A DNA stretch of 64,000 nucleotides from Fragilaria crotonensis (lineage: Eukaryota > Bacillariophyta > Fragilariophyceae > Fragilariales > Fragilariaceae). The notes beneath the pieces are model-generated. The model was not told the origin of the DNA and searched no databases. It saw only the letters and a list, made by a program, of their open reading frames with translations. Made by a program: the position numbers and the translations under genes. How positions within the stretch are numbered: position 1 is the stretch's first letter; each line of letters opens with the position of its first letter. The DNA lies in assembly GCA_022925895.1 (NCBI GenBank), contig JAKSYS010000335.1:1-64000 (forward strand). Direction: 5' to 3'. Positions 1 to 12,000 of this stretch are shown here, in pieces.

Positions 1-172
1 TGTCTCAACTGCATGCATGCAGCAAACCTACTCGTCGTGGGTGAGTCGATTTGTGACTTTTCACCAAGTCACGTAACCGCACGCAACGTTGGGAGCAAAT
101 ATGCCTCTGATATTATGCCATATGCGTATATGCGCATATGCGTCTTGAGGAGAAACCTCAACAAACACACCT

Positions 173-638
173 TGTGAGACCAAACCTTCCAAGGCCCTAC
201 CTTGGTACCGCGCTCGCTGGGGAGCAGGATTAAACGCAGGGCAGCGACCGGGCGCCCTCGTTGTCGATGTCGATGCGAAACAGGGAGGCGCAGTTCGATA
301 ATGAGATGTCACGAGCAGGGCGAGTTTACCTTTGTGAGATCGGAGTGTTTGGTGGCGGTTGACAAAGCTATATCTGGTCCTCGTTACCCTTACGATCCGA
401 GACCGGCAAGAGTGCAGTAGAAGAAATAGAATAAGCTAAGTTTTAGAAGTTGTGAGCGGAGTCCAAGAGGTACTCCGCTTTAAGACTACATTTGGTAGCC
501 AGTATACGTGGGTCACTAGATAGGAGACAGGAGCGACGCGACCACGCGGTGAGTATCGGATGACGGTACGGATAGACGACGGTACCGTAGTCAGCTAGGT
601 GGACTAGTAGATATATAGTCTGGAGATATGCACGAACA
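173..638 (-). repeat. LTR (3' LTR of the Copia element)
   Basis: This 466-bp repeat begins TGTGAGACC and ends CACGAACA on the plus strand. It is identical to 7329-7793 except for one extra T (TTT here near 345, TT in the other copy). A 7-bp stem GCGGAGT/ACTCCGC with a 9-base loop lies at 456-478 and could act in the LTR transcript. Confidence 0.95.
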
Positions 639-650
639 CACTCCCCCATT
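639..650 (-). other. Polypurine tract of the Copia element
   Basis: On the minus strand the bases just before the 3' LTR read AATGGGGGAGTG. They are G-rich and in the position expected for the plus-strand primer. The tract is short and slightly interrupted, so the exact primer is uncertain. Confidence 0.55.
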
Positions 651-710
651 GTCAGAATCGTAGAAGGTGACAATGAGTAACAGAAGTGCAGCGACGCAAT
701 CGTAGGTAGG

Positions 711-3700
711 TCAAGGGACAGGAGGTGTCCAGGGTGCGCCGTAATGCCCCATCAAACGGCACATGACGGTGATGGAGCGTAGAACCAAGAGATTTGGTGA
801 GGAATCGGCGGAGTTGATGATGCCAGGAATATGTTCAAGCAAAATTTCTCGGTTAGCTTTCCACTCTTGGATCGCGAAATGTTGAATATCAATGTGACGC
901 GATCGCGGAGTAGGTCGGCTGGCATTGATCATGAGGATGGCAGCGCGTTGTCCTCGTAGAGCGTAGTAGGACCAGGCTGTGCATAGCCCAACTCGGAAGA
1001 ATGGAGCGGAGGTACTTGGCAATCTTTGCGGCATGAACGGCAGCTAGAATTCAGCCTCAGTAGAGCTGGTGGACACAGTTGGTTGGATCTTTGATTTGTG
1101 GCGATGGGGCCACCACAGAACATAAAACCAAACCAGTGATAGAGCGCCGCGTGATGAGATCCGTAGCGTGAGCAGCGTCAACATAGCCTGCGAGAAGAGT
1201 AGGGTGCGCGGGTTCCGGGAAGGATGGAAGGGAAGGATCGGAAGCAAGTGGTTGGAAGGTACCAGCTGGGAGACCAGGAAGAAGAGTGCGGCGCCAATAA
1301 ATGAGACCCCAGGATTTAGTCATTCGTAGATAACGCGCAACTCGGCGGAGGCATCGTAATGGATTTTAGTTGGTCGATCGGAGAAGCGAGCCAAGGTTGT
1401 AACCGCGTAGCCGATATCGGGACGCGCGACCACATAAGCATAGATTAAAGCTCCAAGGACGCTGCGATAGGAGAAACCAGCAGCCGACTCCACCAGCGCA
1501 TGTTCAGGACTACCGTTGGCAGGAGCAGATTCGTACTCAACGAACATCTGTTGGAGCGTAGAGGACGCGAGTGGCTCGATGGGTTTCATGTCAGTGTCAC
1601 GAGTTCCTGCGGCAGACCATCCGTAATGAGCGAGGAGTTTATCAATATAAGATTCGCAAGTAATCTTGATATATCGGTCGGTTTGCTCCACGTCGACACC
1701 ATTAAATGATGCAAGGAGACCTTCATCGCGGAGATCAATACCATCTTCCCGACAGATTGTATTCACAAGATCACGAGTAGCATCAGGGTCAATGCAACCA
1801 ATGGCAAGATCATCGACCTGCCGGCAAATGAGCATCCGATGGCCTTTGTAGACGCCGTGGTAGATGCTGCGTTCATGGGTAGTAGACTTGAAGCCATGAC
1901 GTGCAATAACCTTGTTGACGAATCCCTCCCAAAGGGCGCCGGACTCAGGATGACCTTGGAGGGCATGTTGGACTGGCAGCACCATATCCCGAGACAATTT
2001 GGTGCCGTAACGAGCTTCGTACCAATCGGCATATTGATCGTCGATGTAGACGAAGGTTGGCTGTCCCGGTGGCGGCGAGTTGGCATAAGCATTGGTTGCA
2101 TCAACTTTCAGAGCAACGTAGCCCTCGTAGGCACATAAAGCAAAGAACATCCGCATACACGGTTGCTCGATGCATGATGAATATGTATTCGCCAACTTGA
2201 GCATTGGTGCCGCTCGAGGAGATCCGTCACAGCAGTTGCGAGCCTTGCGGGTGCCGTCAGCCTTGTAGGAATAATCCCAGTGCTGACGCAAAATGATCGC
2301 ATCTTTTGGTGGGAGACACGGAGTTCCATACATCTCTTGTTTCGCCATAGCGTCCAGCTGTTTGAACTCTGTCTGCTGCCAGTCATTCCAATTTGAGAGC
2401 CCTTTTAGTTTACGGCGGGTGAAACTACCGAGAGCCTGTTCTGCGACAGTACCGTGCGTTGTCGTGTTGAGGGATCGTACGACAAGCGGCGGGCAAGCCT
2501 TAGCGGATGAAAGGTCACCATCCAAAGGAAACGTACCCAAGGTTGAAGTGGAAGGAGCAGACTCTGATAGTATCTGGTTGACTACTCGGAGCTGGTCGAC
2601 GGATAAGTGCAACGGAGACTCAGTAGACCGATCGGTTACGGGAATGTAGCGGTCGGGAGCAAAGACAATACGAAAGTTTTCGGCGTCAGAGGAGGCGACG
2701 ACAGCAAGGGCATCGATGGCAGATTGGGCCGTGAAGACAGGTTGATCGTTGATGGAGACGATAAATGCACCGATGTACTTCCGACGGACGTTTTGATCCG
2801 AGATGCAGAAGAATGTGCGATGATATTGGAAACATAGCCACGTTTCCGGATATGGCATTCGGAGACTTCAAATCCAAGATTTGGGTGATCGCAAATGATT
2901 GCCGGATTCAATTCGTCGAGGCGATCGAAGGGGTCATCCGAAACCGTAAGATCAAGAGGAGACATATCGACGTTGTCCGGGGAAGGAGAGTCGTCGTTAT
3001 TGAGTTGTCGAAGAATCTGAACGTTCGGTGGCGGTTTGTCAACAAGATCATTCATGCCCTCATCAAACCGGGCGTGTGTTGCCGTTTTTACCAGGGAGCT
3101 CTCCAAATCATAGTAGTATAGGATTTTGAGAGACCGTGAATACCCAAGAAAAATGCCGAGGCGCGAATTGGGTATGGCCTTTCCGCAGCGCGCAGTCGTT
3201 GGCCGAACATGGACTCGGCATCCAAAAGTGCGCAATTTGGACAAATTCGGCAAAGTGGAGCCGCACATTTCATAGGGGCTGGTCGGACGAGTCCCATGTG
3301 GGACAAAATTGTACAACCGAAGATAATGATAGAAAGCGTACGGCCAGAAGTTCGCTTGGAGATTGGCGCCGGACAACATAGATCTTAGCGCGTCGCCAAT
3401 GGTCTGGTGAGGTCGCTCACCGGGGCCGTTCTGATTCGAGGAGTCAGGACCAGTAACCTCGACAGTGTATCCGAAATTCGTGAACGCTTGGCGAATATCA
3501 CGACTCTTTCCCAACTCGCCACCTCCATCCATGCGGACATACTTGTTTGGACAGTCAGGGGCATTATTGGCAAGCCAATTGTTAACCCAGTCGACTGGAG
3601 GAGCTTTTGTGGCGAATGCACGACCGTAGAGACGGCCACTGAAATGGTCAGTGATCAGCGCATAGCATGTTTCACCGTTCAAACCAATCAGATTGTGTTG

Positions 3701-5242
3701 TCGCTTGGTATTCCGACTGCGCTGTACCATGAAGCCGAAGTCGATGGAAATTCCTTGGTTGCATATGGTGGAATGCATTGTTGTGTCGGTTCCAGCTGGC
3801 CGTTTCCGAAGCTTGGCAGCCAGACAGATGGGACAGGATTCAATCTCATTTGGAATTTGGAATTCCGGCATTCCCTTCACAAAGCGGTGCATGGTCGACA
3901 GACGCCGGAAGTTGAGGTGCCCCAAACGTTGATGCCAGAGCATTCGCAAAGCAGCTCTGGGCAAGGAACGGACGAGCAGATCAATAGGGGAATCAGCGCC
4001 AATATCCTCGCAGACGTCACGATTGGTCAATGGTGATGGCGGAGAGCCATCTGCCACAGTTGGATCCGATGGGAGGACAATCGGATCCGACAATGCCGCA
4101 GGTTCCAGCGGAGGCGATGAGACAGGATGAGTGTCTTCGGCAATCACCCCGCACCCATGTGGTTCAGGCCCGTTGTTGTCAGTGGGTAAACCTGGCAACG
4201 GGCCTACCGAAAATCAACAAGGGTGGAAGCTGGCAGGCTTGGCAATACATGCCGTCAGTAGGGTCGACGATGGTTGCCGGCGGCCCGGACTGGTGGTCAG
4301 AGCACAAACGGAGGACACGAAGCGACGACGGGACGATGGACGCCGCATGTTGGGCAGCCGTCGGCAGGATGAGAGCTTCAGTGAACGTCAAACCACCGCG
4401 CTGAGAGGTAGGCTGAAGAGTGACGTAGACATCTTGGCATCGACGGAGGCGATGAGGGAAGTGAATGAAACCAGCCGAATCCGTGTGACTTGACATGTGA
4501 TATCCAGATGTGCCGAGCTGTTTAGAAACAGCCGAGTGCGAGATGATGATCCCGGGGATCGTGGTGTGATACGTCCGAATGAATACGGATGTGGGGCTCC
4601 GGCAATTCCACGATTCGTGGTGGGCACACAGAGGAAACCAACGCCGAGAGGATGATGAGCGTGATCGCCAGCATCAAGGAGGCGGACTTTGGAATCCTTG
4701 AGGAGTCGATAGGCAAACAAAAGGGTCGCATCATGGACAGTGTTGGCCATCGATCCATTGTCAGCATGCGCGAAGGATGCAGACGTTGTAACATCGTATG
4801 TTTCTGCAAGACGACGTAGGACAAAAGGGTCAGGGATTGGCGCGGGTGCTGGAACAGGCACCATCTCCGCGGACGATGGACAAGAAGCATCAACGCCAAG
4901 GAGTTCGATAGACCGGATACTGATGGGACCAAAGCAGGATTCGAAATCATCGTCGCCTGTGTCACCGACAAGTTGGATGGCATGTTGGCGATAGCCATGA
5001 TCCATCGAGTCCGCCTCCTCAGCGACAGCGGGCTCACTTGGAGGAGGTAGATGAGGACGATTCCGTGGTGTTTTCCTGCAGGCTGCGGACACGTGCACCA
5101 TGTGATGGGGCAGTGGACGTTGTACGGGAACGCGCTGATGCAGCATTGAGGCGGGTCCGGAAGTGCGAATGGGAATTCGCGACTTGAGTGCGCAACGTAG
5201 GATTGCGTTGGGCAAGTGACTCTGCAACGATGTAATCCACAA
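711..5242 (-). pseudogene. Copia pol (protease, integrase, reverse transcriptase, RNase H), frameshifted
   Basis: Pol-like sequence runs leftward in order. A protease-like segment with ADNGSMANT (Asp codon near 4760) is followed by a GAG-pre-integrase/zinc part (WHQRLGH...CPIC) and the integrase core with DFGFM, MDGGGELG and GERPHQTI as the D-D-E set (in 4198-2636). Reverse transcriptase lies in 2858-1320 and has QVDD (about 1808-1816) where Copia usually has YVDD. RNase H carries VSTSSTEAEF, a YEDN site and a C-terminal part reaching 711. Breaks lie near 4480, 4190, 2800, 1325, 1130 and 950. Those near 2800, 1325 and 950 are each explained by one lost base in a run. The glutamine in QVDD is unusual and could be real or an effect of decay. 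Confidence 0.85.
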
Positions 5243-7114
5243 AGCGGTTGCAATCCACTAAAGTATGACCGGGCAGTTGGCAACCGAGGCAGACTTCACT
5301 GGATTCTTGGTTGCGTGCAATTGCACGGACGATCAATTCCACATCATCATCGGGCAAAAAGGGGGGATCGTCTGTGTCATCGACGACCGTCTCAAGGCGA
5401 CGCATGATCGTGGTGGAGGCGGACCGCGATGAAGCAGAGGAGTGGCTTGAACCAGGAGGGTCCCGACCGATTTCGGAAGCATACTCGACAAAAGTAGTGG
5501 CCATCTGGGGCAAAGCCAACTTGAAGGGAAGGCGGCCTCCATTTCCAGAGCGTTTGTCGCGTTCGACAAGGCGGCGGAATTCGGAACGCCATTCGGCAGA
5601 CAGATTGCGAACAGCTAAATCCAAAGCCTCCGATTCCGTATACGTGCGTGTTGCCAAACGTTCTCGCGCGAAGAATTCTTGAGACGACGAAGGTAGAGGC
5701 TAAACGATTCGGCTCGGCGGTGCATCGGAATCGAATTGGCCATCGAAAGGACCGAATGAAGCAAAGGATGATGCATTCTGAGGATGTTGTATATGGCATT
5801 GTATCCTGCGTTGGCGGAGGACCCTTCGACAGCTTCCAACTCTCGAGAGTTTGGCGGGAAAGTTTCAGGCCGGATTAGCACCGTATACAGCAGATGTGCC
5901 ATAAACGCTTCCTGATCCTTGACCGATTGTGGTAACCTTTTCCACCAAGCACCATAAATGTTGTCCTCCTCAACCGATTCGTACGGCGGACACCAGACTC
6001 CATACTGCAGACATGTTGAGACAAGCAGCTTATACCAGTGGACGAAAGAATCGTTTTTACTGGAATCAAACTTTGGGAGTGTAATCTTCCGAAAGTCCTT
6101 AAACTTTACGTCGGTACTTTGAAATTGTGTCATGTAATCCTTAAAGGTCTCAGCACCAAAAGTTACTTCATCAGTGTATGGATGATTTTTGGTAGGCGAA
6201 CGGCGTGGGGTTCGTCCACGCTCTTGATCAATCGCTTCGTATCGCTCAGCTTCTTCGTCATATCTTAGTGGTCCACGACGAGGCTGAGTGGAAGACTCGC
6301 GTTCGCGATCGGGATAGTCGCTGTATGAAGCATAATCTCGCCGGATGGATGTGCCAGTGGCGCCATGGCCAGTTGTTCAAGTTCAACGTCAACAGGGTTT
6401 CCTCGAAATGTTGCACCCGTGTTGATGGCGGGTTCGTTGTCGCCACGATTAGCCGGGCCGGTGCCGGGGACTGACCTAGGTTCATCGCGGGGCGTAGCGA
6501 TATCTTCCGACGCAAACTGGACGGATGGTGCCACATTCTCGGCGCCAGTTCTGCTGCTTCTGGATGGAACAGGAGCGACACTGTCGACTTGGGGACCGGG
6601 GACGAGATCGGAAGTTCGAAACTTGGTCCAACAGTTCTCCTTCTGATACGTTCGATGGTGGACCAGAACGTGGGACGGGTGGATCACCTACAATATCAAT
6701 GACAGCAACAGGAGCATCTCGAGGGTTATCTTTTCGACAGCGGTCATCTTGAATCGAACCATAATCGGGATTCGGAGGGTCGAAATTGGCATTTGCCGAT
6801 TGGCAATTGACTGTGCAACGTAACGTTGCAACGCAGCCGCTCGTAGGGAGATAATCAACCCTGGGCCATCTCGAACTTCGAAAAGCGCGAAACCTGTATC
6901 TACCATCTTTTCCCTCGTCGATTCATCGATCCACATCGCATCTTCGAGCATTTCCACAACCACCCCACGGATGATATCAAGGTAATTCGAGAAGGGATGA
7001 AGTGACAAGATCGAAGAGATCGGCGAGCGGGATTTCTGCCATAGGACAGTTGACGATGTCGAGTTTGACGAGGAAACAGTCAAATAGATGCGGAATCTCC
7101 TCAGCGACCGTCAT
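5034..7114 (-). pseudogene. Copia gag, frameshifted, with CCHC zinc knuckle
   Basis: Gag-like coding sequence starts at the ATG at 7114 (MTVAEEIPHLFDCF) and runs to about 5034 in several frames. One unbroken piece (6133-5615) has a gag-like helical region. The next (5657-5034) continues it and contains CLGCQLPGHTLVDC, a perfect C-x2-C-x4-H-x4-C zinc knuckle for binding element RNA. The break near 5680 is explained by loss of one G of a GG pair. Further shifts lie near 6990 and 6790. As written it cannot make full-length Gag. It forms the nucleocapsid part of the particle in intact relatives. The start is inferred, because the N-terminus of this family is poorly conserved. Confidence 0.7.
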
Positions 7115-7316
7115 CTTTGGTGTATGACTGAACCACCTCTACCGAAAGATTCTGTTTCGGCTTTATGGGAATGCCCTACACACCACGTGGTATGTCTGGA
7201 AGTACCCGGCGAGCTTTTATCTCTTATGACTCTCTTCGGAAGTCACTCGGGATTGAAAAGTTCTTTTTTTTTTGGTTTCTGTACTTAGGAAGATCTCGAA
7301 CCCTAGCAGAGATCTT

Positions 7317-7328
7317 GGGCTCATAACC
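7317..7328 (-). other. Primer-binding site complementary to the initiator-tRNA-Met anticodon arm
   Basis: Directly inside the 5' LTR the plus strand reads GGGCTCATAACC. That is the anticodon stem-loop of an initiator methionine tRNA (CAT anticodon). On the element strand it is the complement, GGTTATGAGCCC, with no gap from the LTR. Priming from an internal cut tRNA fragment rather than the 3' CCA end is established for Drosophila copia and related elements. Confidence 0.8.
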
Positions 7329-7793
7329 TGTGAGACCAAACCTTCCAAGGCCCTACCTTGGTACCGCGCTCGCTGGGGAGCAGGATTAAACGCAGGGCAG
7401 CGACCGGGCGCCCTCGTTGTCGATGTCGATGCGAAACAGGGAGGCGCAGTTCGATAATGAGATGTCACGAGCAGGGCGAGTTTACCTTGTGAGATCGGAG
7501 TGTTTGGTGGCGGTTGACAAAGCTATATCTGGTCCTCGTTACCCTTACGATCCGAGACCGGCAAGAGTGCAGTAGAAGAAATAGAATAAGCTAAGTTTTA
7601 GAAGTTGTGAGCGGAGTCCAAGAGGTACTCCGCTTTAAGACTACATTTGGTAGCCAGTATACGTGGGTCACTAGATAGGAGACAGGAGCGACGCGACCAC
7701 GCGGTGAGTATCGGATGACGGTACGGATAGACGACGGTACCGTAGTCAGCTAGGTGGACTAGTAGATATATAGTCTGGAGATATGCACGAACA
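7329..7793 (-). repeat. LTR (5' LTR of the Copia element)
   Basis: This 465-bp copy matches 173-638 apart from one T. It should carry the element promoter, firing leftwards. The same hairpin is at 7611-7633. The target duplication CACCT follows at 7794-7798. Confidence 0.95.
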
Positions 7794-7853
7794 CACCTCA
7801 TTCCCATTCCCAACGCATCCCTCCAACCAACCCACGCTTACAAACAGCAAACT

Positions 7854-8558
7854 ATGCTATATCAATCGCTTCCCTCGGAAGGATCAACTATGCGCCCACC
7901 GTTGGTTGTGTCCATTCCGCACTCTGGAAGAAATTCTCAAACGTCTAGGAGAGCTCCTGCTCGCGGTCGAATACGAGACGAGGAGATATCTGCAATCAGT
8001 TTCGAGAGCGCAACTGTCGCCTCTGTCGTGTATTCCAGATTTCATCCTTTCATTTGGATGCTCCTAATGCTGATGGCAGTGACTCTGCACCGCCAATATG
8101 TAGATCTATTTCTGGAAGACGATTCAATCAAGAAATACACTAGTCTCGGACGAGAAGATCATACACAGCGCAAAGCGACTGATCTGGGAAATGAAGGCAT
8201 TGGTGCTGACCTTTCAAGCTTGGTTATGTCCTTGATTAAATCCGAGGTCGTACCTTCATTTGAATCCCAGCAGTCAAACCTACGAAGGGCGCCGATAGCT
8301 CCTTTCAGCGAGTCAAAAGAAGATACGTCGTCGGAAAGTTCAAGACTGAGCGGAGAGTCCCTTTCCTCCATTCAAGAAACCCCGGCGGAACAAGTCAATG
8401 CGATGGAGACAGCATCACCGACGAGCTCTCCACAGGATACGCAAACGTATGCTACAAAGAGCGAAACAGGTAATGAGATGTCAGACTCAGTGGGCCATTC
8501 GTCCCAATCAACAAATGTCGAAACTTCAGCTCCTCTAGAGCCTGGCGAGGCACAGTAG
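7854..8558 (+). CDS. Hypothetical single-pass membrane protein
   Basis: This is a 234-aa ORF of unknown function. A basic, Ser/Arg-rich N-terminus (about residues 1-60) leads to one strongly hydrophobic segment, FHPFIWMLLMLMAVTL, near residues 62-80. A long acidic, Ser/Thr/Glu-rich tail follows, without Cys and probably disordered. It looks like a tail-exposed type II or III membrane protein. The Copia LTR ends only about 60 bp upstream, so the native promoter was displaced or the insertion lies in the 5' UTR. An in-frame ATG at 7890 is an alternative start. It is convergent with RPB1. I see no homologue by eye, and coding status rests on length and composition. Confidence 0.55.
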   Translation: MLYQSLPSEGSTMRPPLVVSIPHSGRNSQTSRRAPARGRIRDEEISAISFESATVASVVYSRFHPFIWMLLMLMAVTLHRQYVDLFLEDDSIKKYTSLGREDHTQRKATDLGNEGIGADLSSLVMSLIKSEVVPSFESQQSNLRRAPIAPFSESKEDTSSESSRLSGESLSSIQETPAEQVNAMETASPTSSPQDTQTYATKSETGNEMSDSVGHSSQSTNVETSAPLEPGEAQ

Positions 8559-9031
8559 ACAAGGTCACTATGCTTCGATATAAATCGAATCGCTTTAGAG
8601 AGGACAGCTCAAGACTTGTCATCCCATGCAACGAATGTAGAAAATTGCATCAAAGGTGTCTTTGTCAAACTTTGGATATCGGGTATTCGAGCAGATCTCG
8701 CAAAGATACCGTGCAGGGGAAGGAGTAGGGTCCAATACCCCAATCCCCTAACTATAACATCGACCAGACATGTCCTGAACGTCAGAATATAGAATGCAAA
8801 GTTGTAGGGCAGCACACAAAATGGAATTGACAAGCAGAACGTAGGCAATTCTAGCAGTTCTCCCTCAATCAATTGAACTAAATTGACGTATTCAGACCAC
8901 CTATGACTACGTACAAGTCTCTGCTTGTTTCGCTATGACAGGCAGCCATCCATTCCTCTGGATAGTGACCAGGGATGCTTCATGGTCGAATGTATGACAC
9001 GGAGTGTGGATCACAGTATACTGGAGTACTT
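8559..9031. other. Convergent intergenic spacer
   Basis: This stretch of 473 bp separates two genes that face each other. It must hold both 3' ends. I see no ORF or repeat that I can support. Confidence 0.5.
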
Positions 9032-12000
9032 TTAATCATCCTTTTTATCATCAGAGTTGGGACTGTAGGCAGGAGACGTAGGGCTGTAGGCTGGAGAAGT
9101 CGGCGAGTATGCCGGGGATGCAGGCGAGTAGGCGGGGGACGTCGGGGAATATGCCGGGGACGTCGGCGAGTAGGCAGGTGATGTTGGTGAGTAGGCTGGT
9201 GATGTTGGAGAGTAAGCTGGCGAGGTCGGGCTGTAGGCGGGCGACGTGGGAGAATAGGCGGGCGAAGTTGGTGAATATGCCGGAGACGTCGGGGAATAGG
9301 CGGGCGAAGTAGGGGAATAGGCAGGGGAGGTTGGTGAATAAGCGGGAGAGGTTGGAGAGTAGGCTGGGGAAGTTGGACTGTAGGCCGGCGAAGTGGGAGA
9401 GTAGGCCGGCGACGTTGGGGAATACGCCGGAGACGTGGGCGAATACGCTGGAGATGTCGGCGAATACGCTGGCGAAGTTGGGGAATATGCAGGTGATGTT
9501 GGGCTGTATGCAGGAGATGTTGGTGAGTAAGCCGGAGATGTTGGAGAATATGCAGGACTGCTTGGGTTATAGGATGGCGAAGCAGATCCGTCGTCTCCTG
9601 TTCCATAACTGCCACTTGCAAATCCGGACCCGTAGCTGCCGCTCGAAGGACTGTAGGCAGGCGAGAATGCAGCCCCACCAACTGCAGGACTGAAACCGCC
9701 ATCTCCTCCGACAAATGGTGACATATCACCACTGTTAACCATGGGACTTGCAGAGAACGGAGTCGCTGAGTAGGGTGTCGCAGCTCCAATCCCACCCGGT
9801 CCACCACCTCCCCCTATCAAGTCCTTGTCTCCACCGAATTCGTCGACAACAACTTCGACGGCATCGCGAATAACCTTTTGTTCGTCAAGGAGAAGATCCA
9901 TGATTCCAGTACCGACCTTGGCAAGCTGACCCATCATGATATTTTCGGTGACACCTCTGAGGATCTCTTCTTCGCCGTAGGTCGCAGCATCCATGAGCAT
10001 GTCAACAGTTTCTTCGAAGGAGCAACGTAGCAAAGGTCCCGACTCGACACGGTTAATACCATGTCGATCGATCGCCATAAGATGCCCTTGCATCGTCATG
10101 ACATCCACCAGACAAGCTAAGTGTCGGTAGTTCACATAAGACCCATCGAAACTGATAACATTTCGGAGTTCAGCCAGAATGGCTCCACGAACTCCTTCAA
10201 TACCCAACACGACAAACACTTCCACAATATCGTTGCTGATCGTTCGAGTGGCATCGACAAAGTCAACTCCTAGAACGGCCATGAGATTGGTCCCATCAGT
10301 TTCCAAGACCCATTCATCGCGAATACCGAACCCAACTTCATCGTCCCAAGTGGTACGTTTGGCTCCACCTCGCATGAACACCTTCTTACAGTGATCGACA
10401 CCACGGAGCTTGAGCCTGGACAGCATACTCCTTTCGAGACGCTTCAAAAAGACATCGTCTTCTTGCCCGGCCTCCACTTCTTCTGTGCCTCCGATAGGAT
10501 TGCCTTCTTCGTCCAATTGAGTCAGAGGCGCATCATTGACGATACGGACGCGAACGACGAGTTCGTCGGCGTTATCGTCAGTCACGATAACGTCCAAATC
10601 TGTTCCATACTCGTTGTTGACCTCACGTACGATTTCGTTCATCTTCATCTTCTTATCGAAAAACACAGTTTGGTTTAATTCGATGCGCAGAACCCAAGGC
10701 GAGAGACGGCGGAGGTCATCATCTGTAGCATCACTCAAGTCATAGTAGTCCTTGACAAATTCGACATCCTTCGCCACGATGGTGTTCTTTACGTCAGGAT
10801 CGTAGTAAATTTCCGTCAGCTTTACGATGTCTTTCAAGACCGTATACTCTAACATGGAATGCACAAGCTTGGCAATATCCGCGTCGCCGCTCACTTCTTC
10901 TTGAAGGTACACAGTCATTCCGGGCGTCTTGGGGGTCTTGGCCACATTGATGATTTCCTTCAATCGCGGCACTCCTAACGTAACATTCTTTGCAGACACT
11001 CCAGCGTAGTGGAAAGTATTGAGTGTCATTTGGGTTGCTGGTTCTCCAATACTTTGGGCGGCCAACACTCCCGCCATCTCCCCCGGATTAACCATGGCAA
11101 CGTTGAATCGGGTTTCAATCTCACCAATGACCCAAGTAAGAGCAGCCTCTGAGAGGCGATATTCTTTCAGAACACGCTTGCTGGCAAGTAGAGAGCGAAT
11201 CAAAATACGATAATTGGTAGTAGCGTTGGTTTGGGCCTCGACAGACAGGGGATCGTCGCCAGCGACAACCACCAACCGTCCCAAAAGGGCGTCGACCGCC
11301 TCGATGACGTCTCGAGGTGACAGGTCCGAAGGCTGACCTCGATCAATTCGAAACTGTCGAGAAGCATTTTGGATCGCGCGCTTAATGTTTCCGGGCGCGT
11401 ACGAGGAATCATCCGCTTCGCGTCCAGCTTCGCGACAGGCCATCACAACACGAAGAATTTTTTGATCTTCGCGGAGAGTTTCCAGTTCGCGATCTAATAA
11501 GAGCTGCATCTCAGGGTCATCTCGGCACTTGTCAATAACTTCGGGAAGCATGAATGGGATGTTCTGGTCGTCGTATCCAAAATCTGCATCTGCTGTATTC
11601 ATGGCATACTTCGTTTCAAATTCGGCCTTCGCGAGAGTGAGCGAGTCAAAATTCTGTCGTTCAATCCAAACTGCATCCATTCCATCTTCTCCGTACAAGA
11701 ACTGAACAATCATACCACCACTTGTACGGAGCGTACCGTCGTAATTGGCCATGACAGTCTCCATGGCCTTCACGAGACGTCGTTGAATATATCCGGTCTC
11801 GGCTGTCTTACAGGCCGTATCAATCAAACCCTCACGACCACCCATGGCGTGAAAGAAGAATTCTTGGGGAGACAGTCCGCGAAGGTATGAATTCTCTACG
11901 AAGCCACGAGATTCGGGCCCCAAATCATCCTTGGAAAAGTGAGGCAGCGTTCGGCGTTTGAATCCATATGGAATACGCTTTCCTTCCACGTTCTGTTGTC

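Larger units (their letters stand above)
173..7793 (-). mobile_element. Copia-type LTR retrotransposon, near-complete, CoDi-like
   Basis: A 7.6-kb element lies on the minus strand between two LTRs and is flanked by an exact 5-bp target duplication (CACCT at 168-172 and 7794-7798). LTR ends are TG...CA. Going 5' to 3' on the minus strand it has an LTR (7329-7793), a tRNA primer site, gag with a CCHC zinc knuckle, an aspartic protease-like segment, integrase, reverse transcriptase, RNase H, a G-rich tract and the second LTR (173-638). Integrase before RT is the Copia (Ty1) order. The wording of the protease, integrase and RT matches the diatom CoDi group as I know it. The LTRs differ by a single base of a T run, so insertion or LTR homogenisation is recent, yet gag and pol carry many frameshifts. 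The inner LTR edge lies about 60 bp from the start codon of the next gene. Confidence 0.95.

Noticed and set aside
61-312. 83-aa ORFs repeated in both LTRs
   Set aside because: They are chance frames within LTR sequence and have no conserved protein character.
7317-7328. tRNA gene
   Set aside because: Only the anticodon arm matches. There is no acceptor stem, D arm or T arm around it. Its position beside the LTR explains it as a primer-binding site.
8980-9807. 275-aa leftward Arg/His/Leu/Pro-rich ORF and matching rightward ORFs
   Set aside because: They are other-frame readings of the RPB1 CTD repeat.
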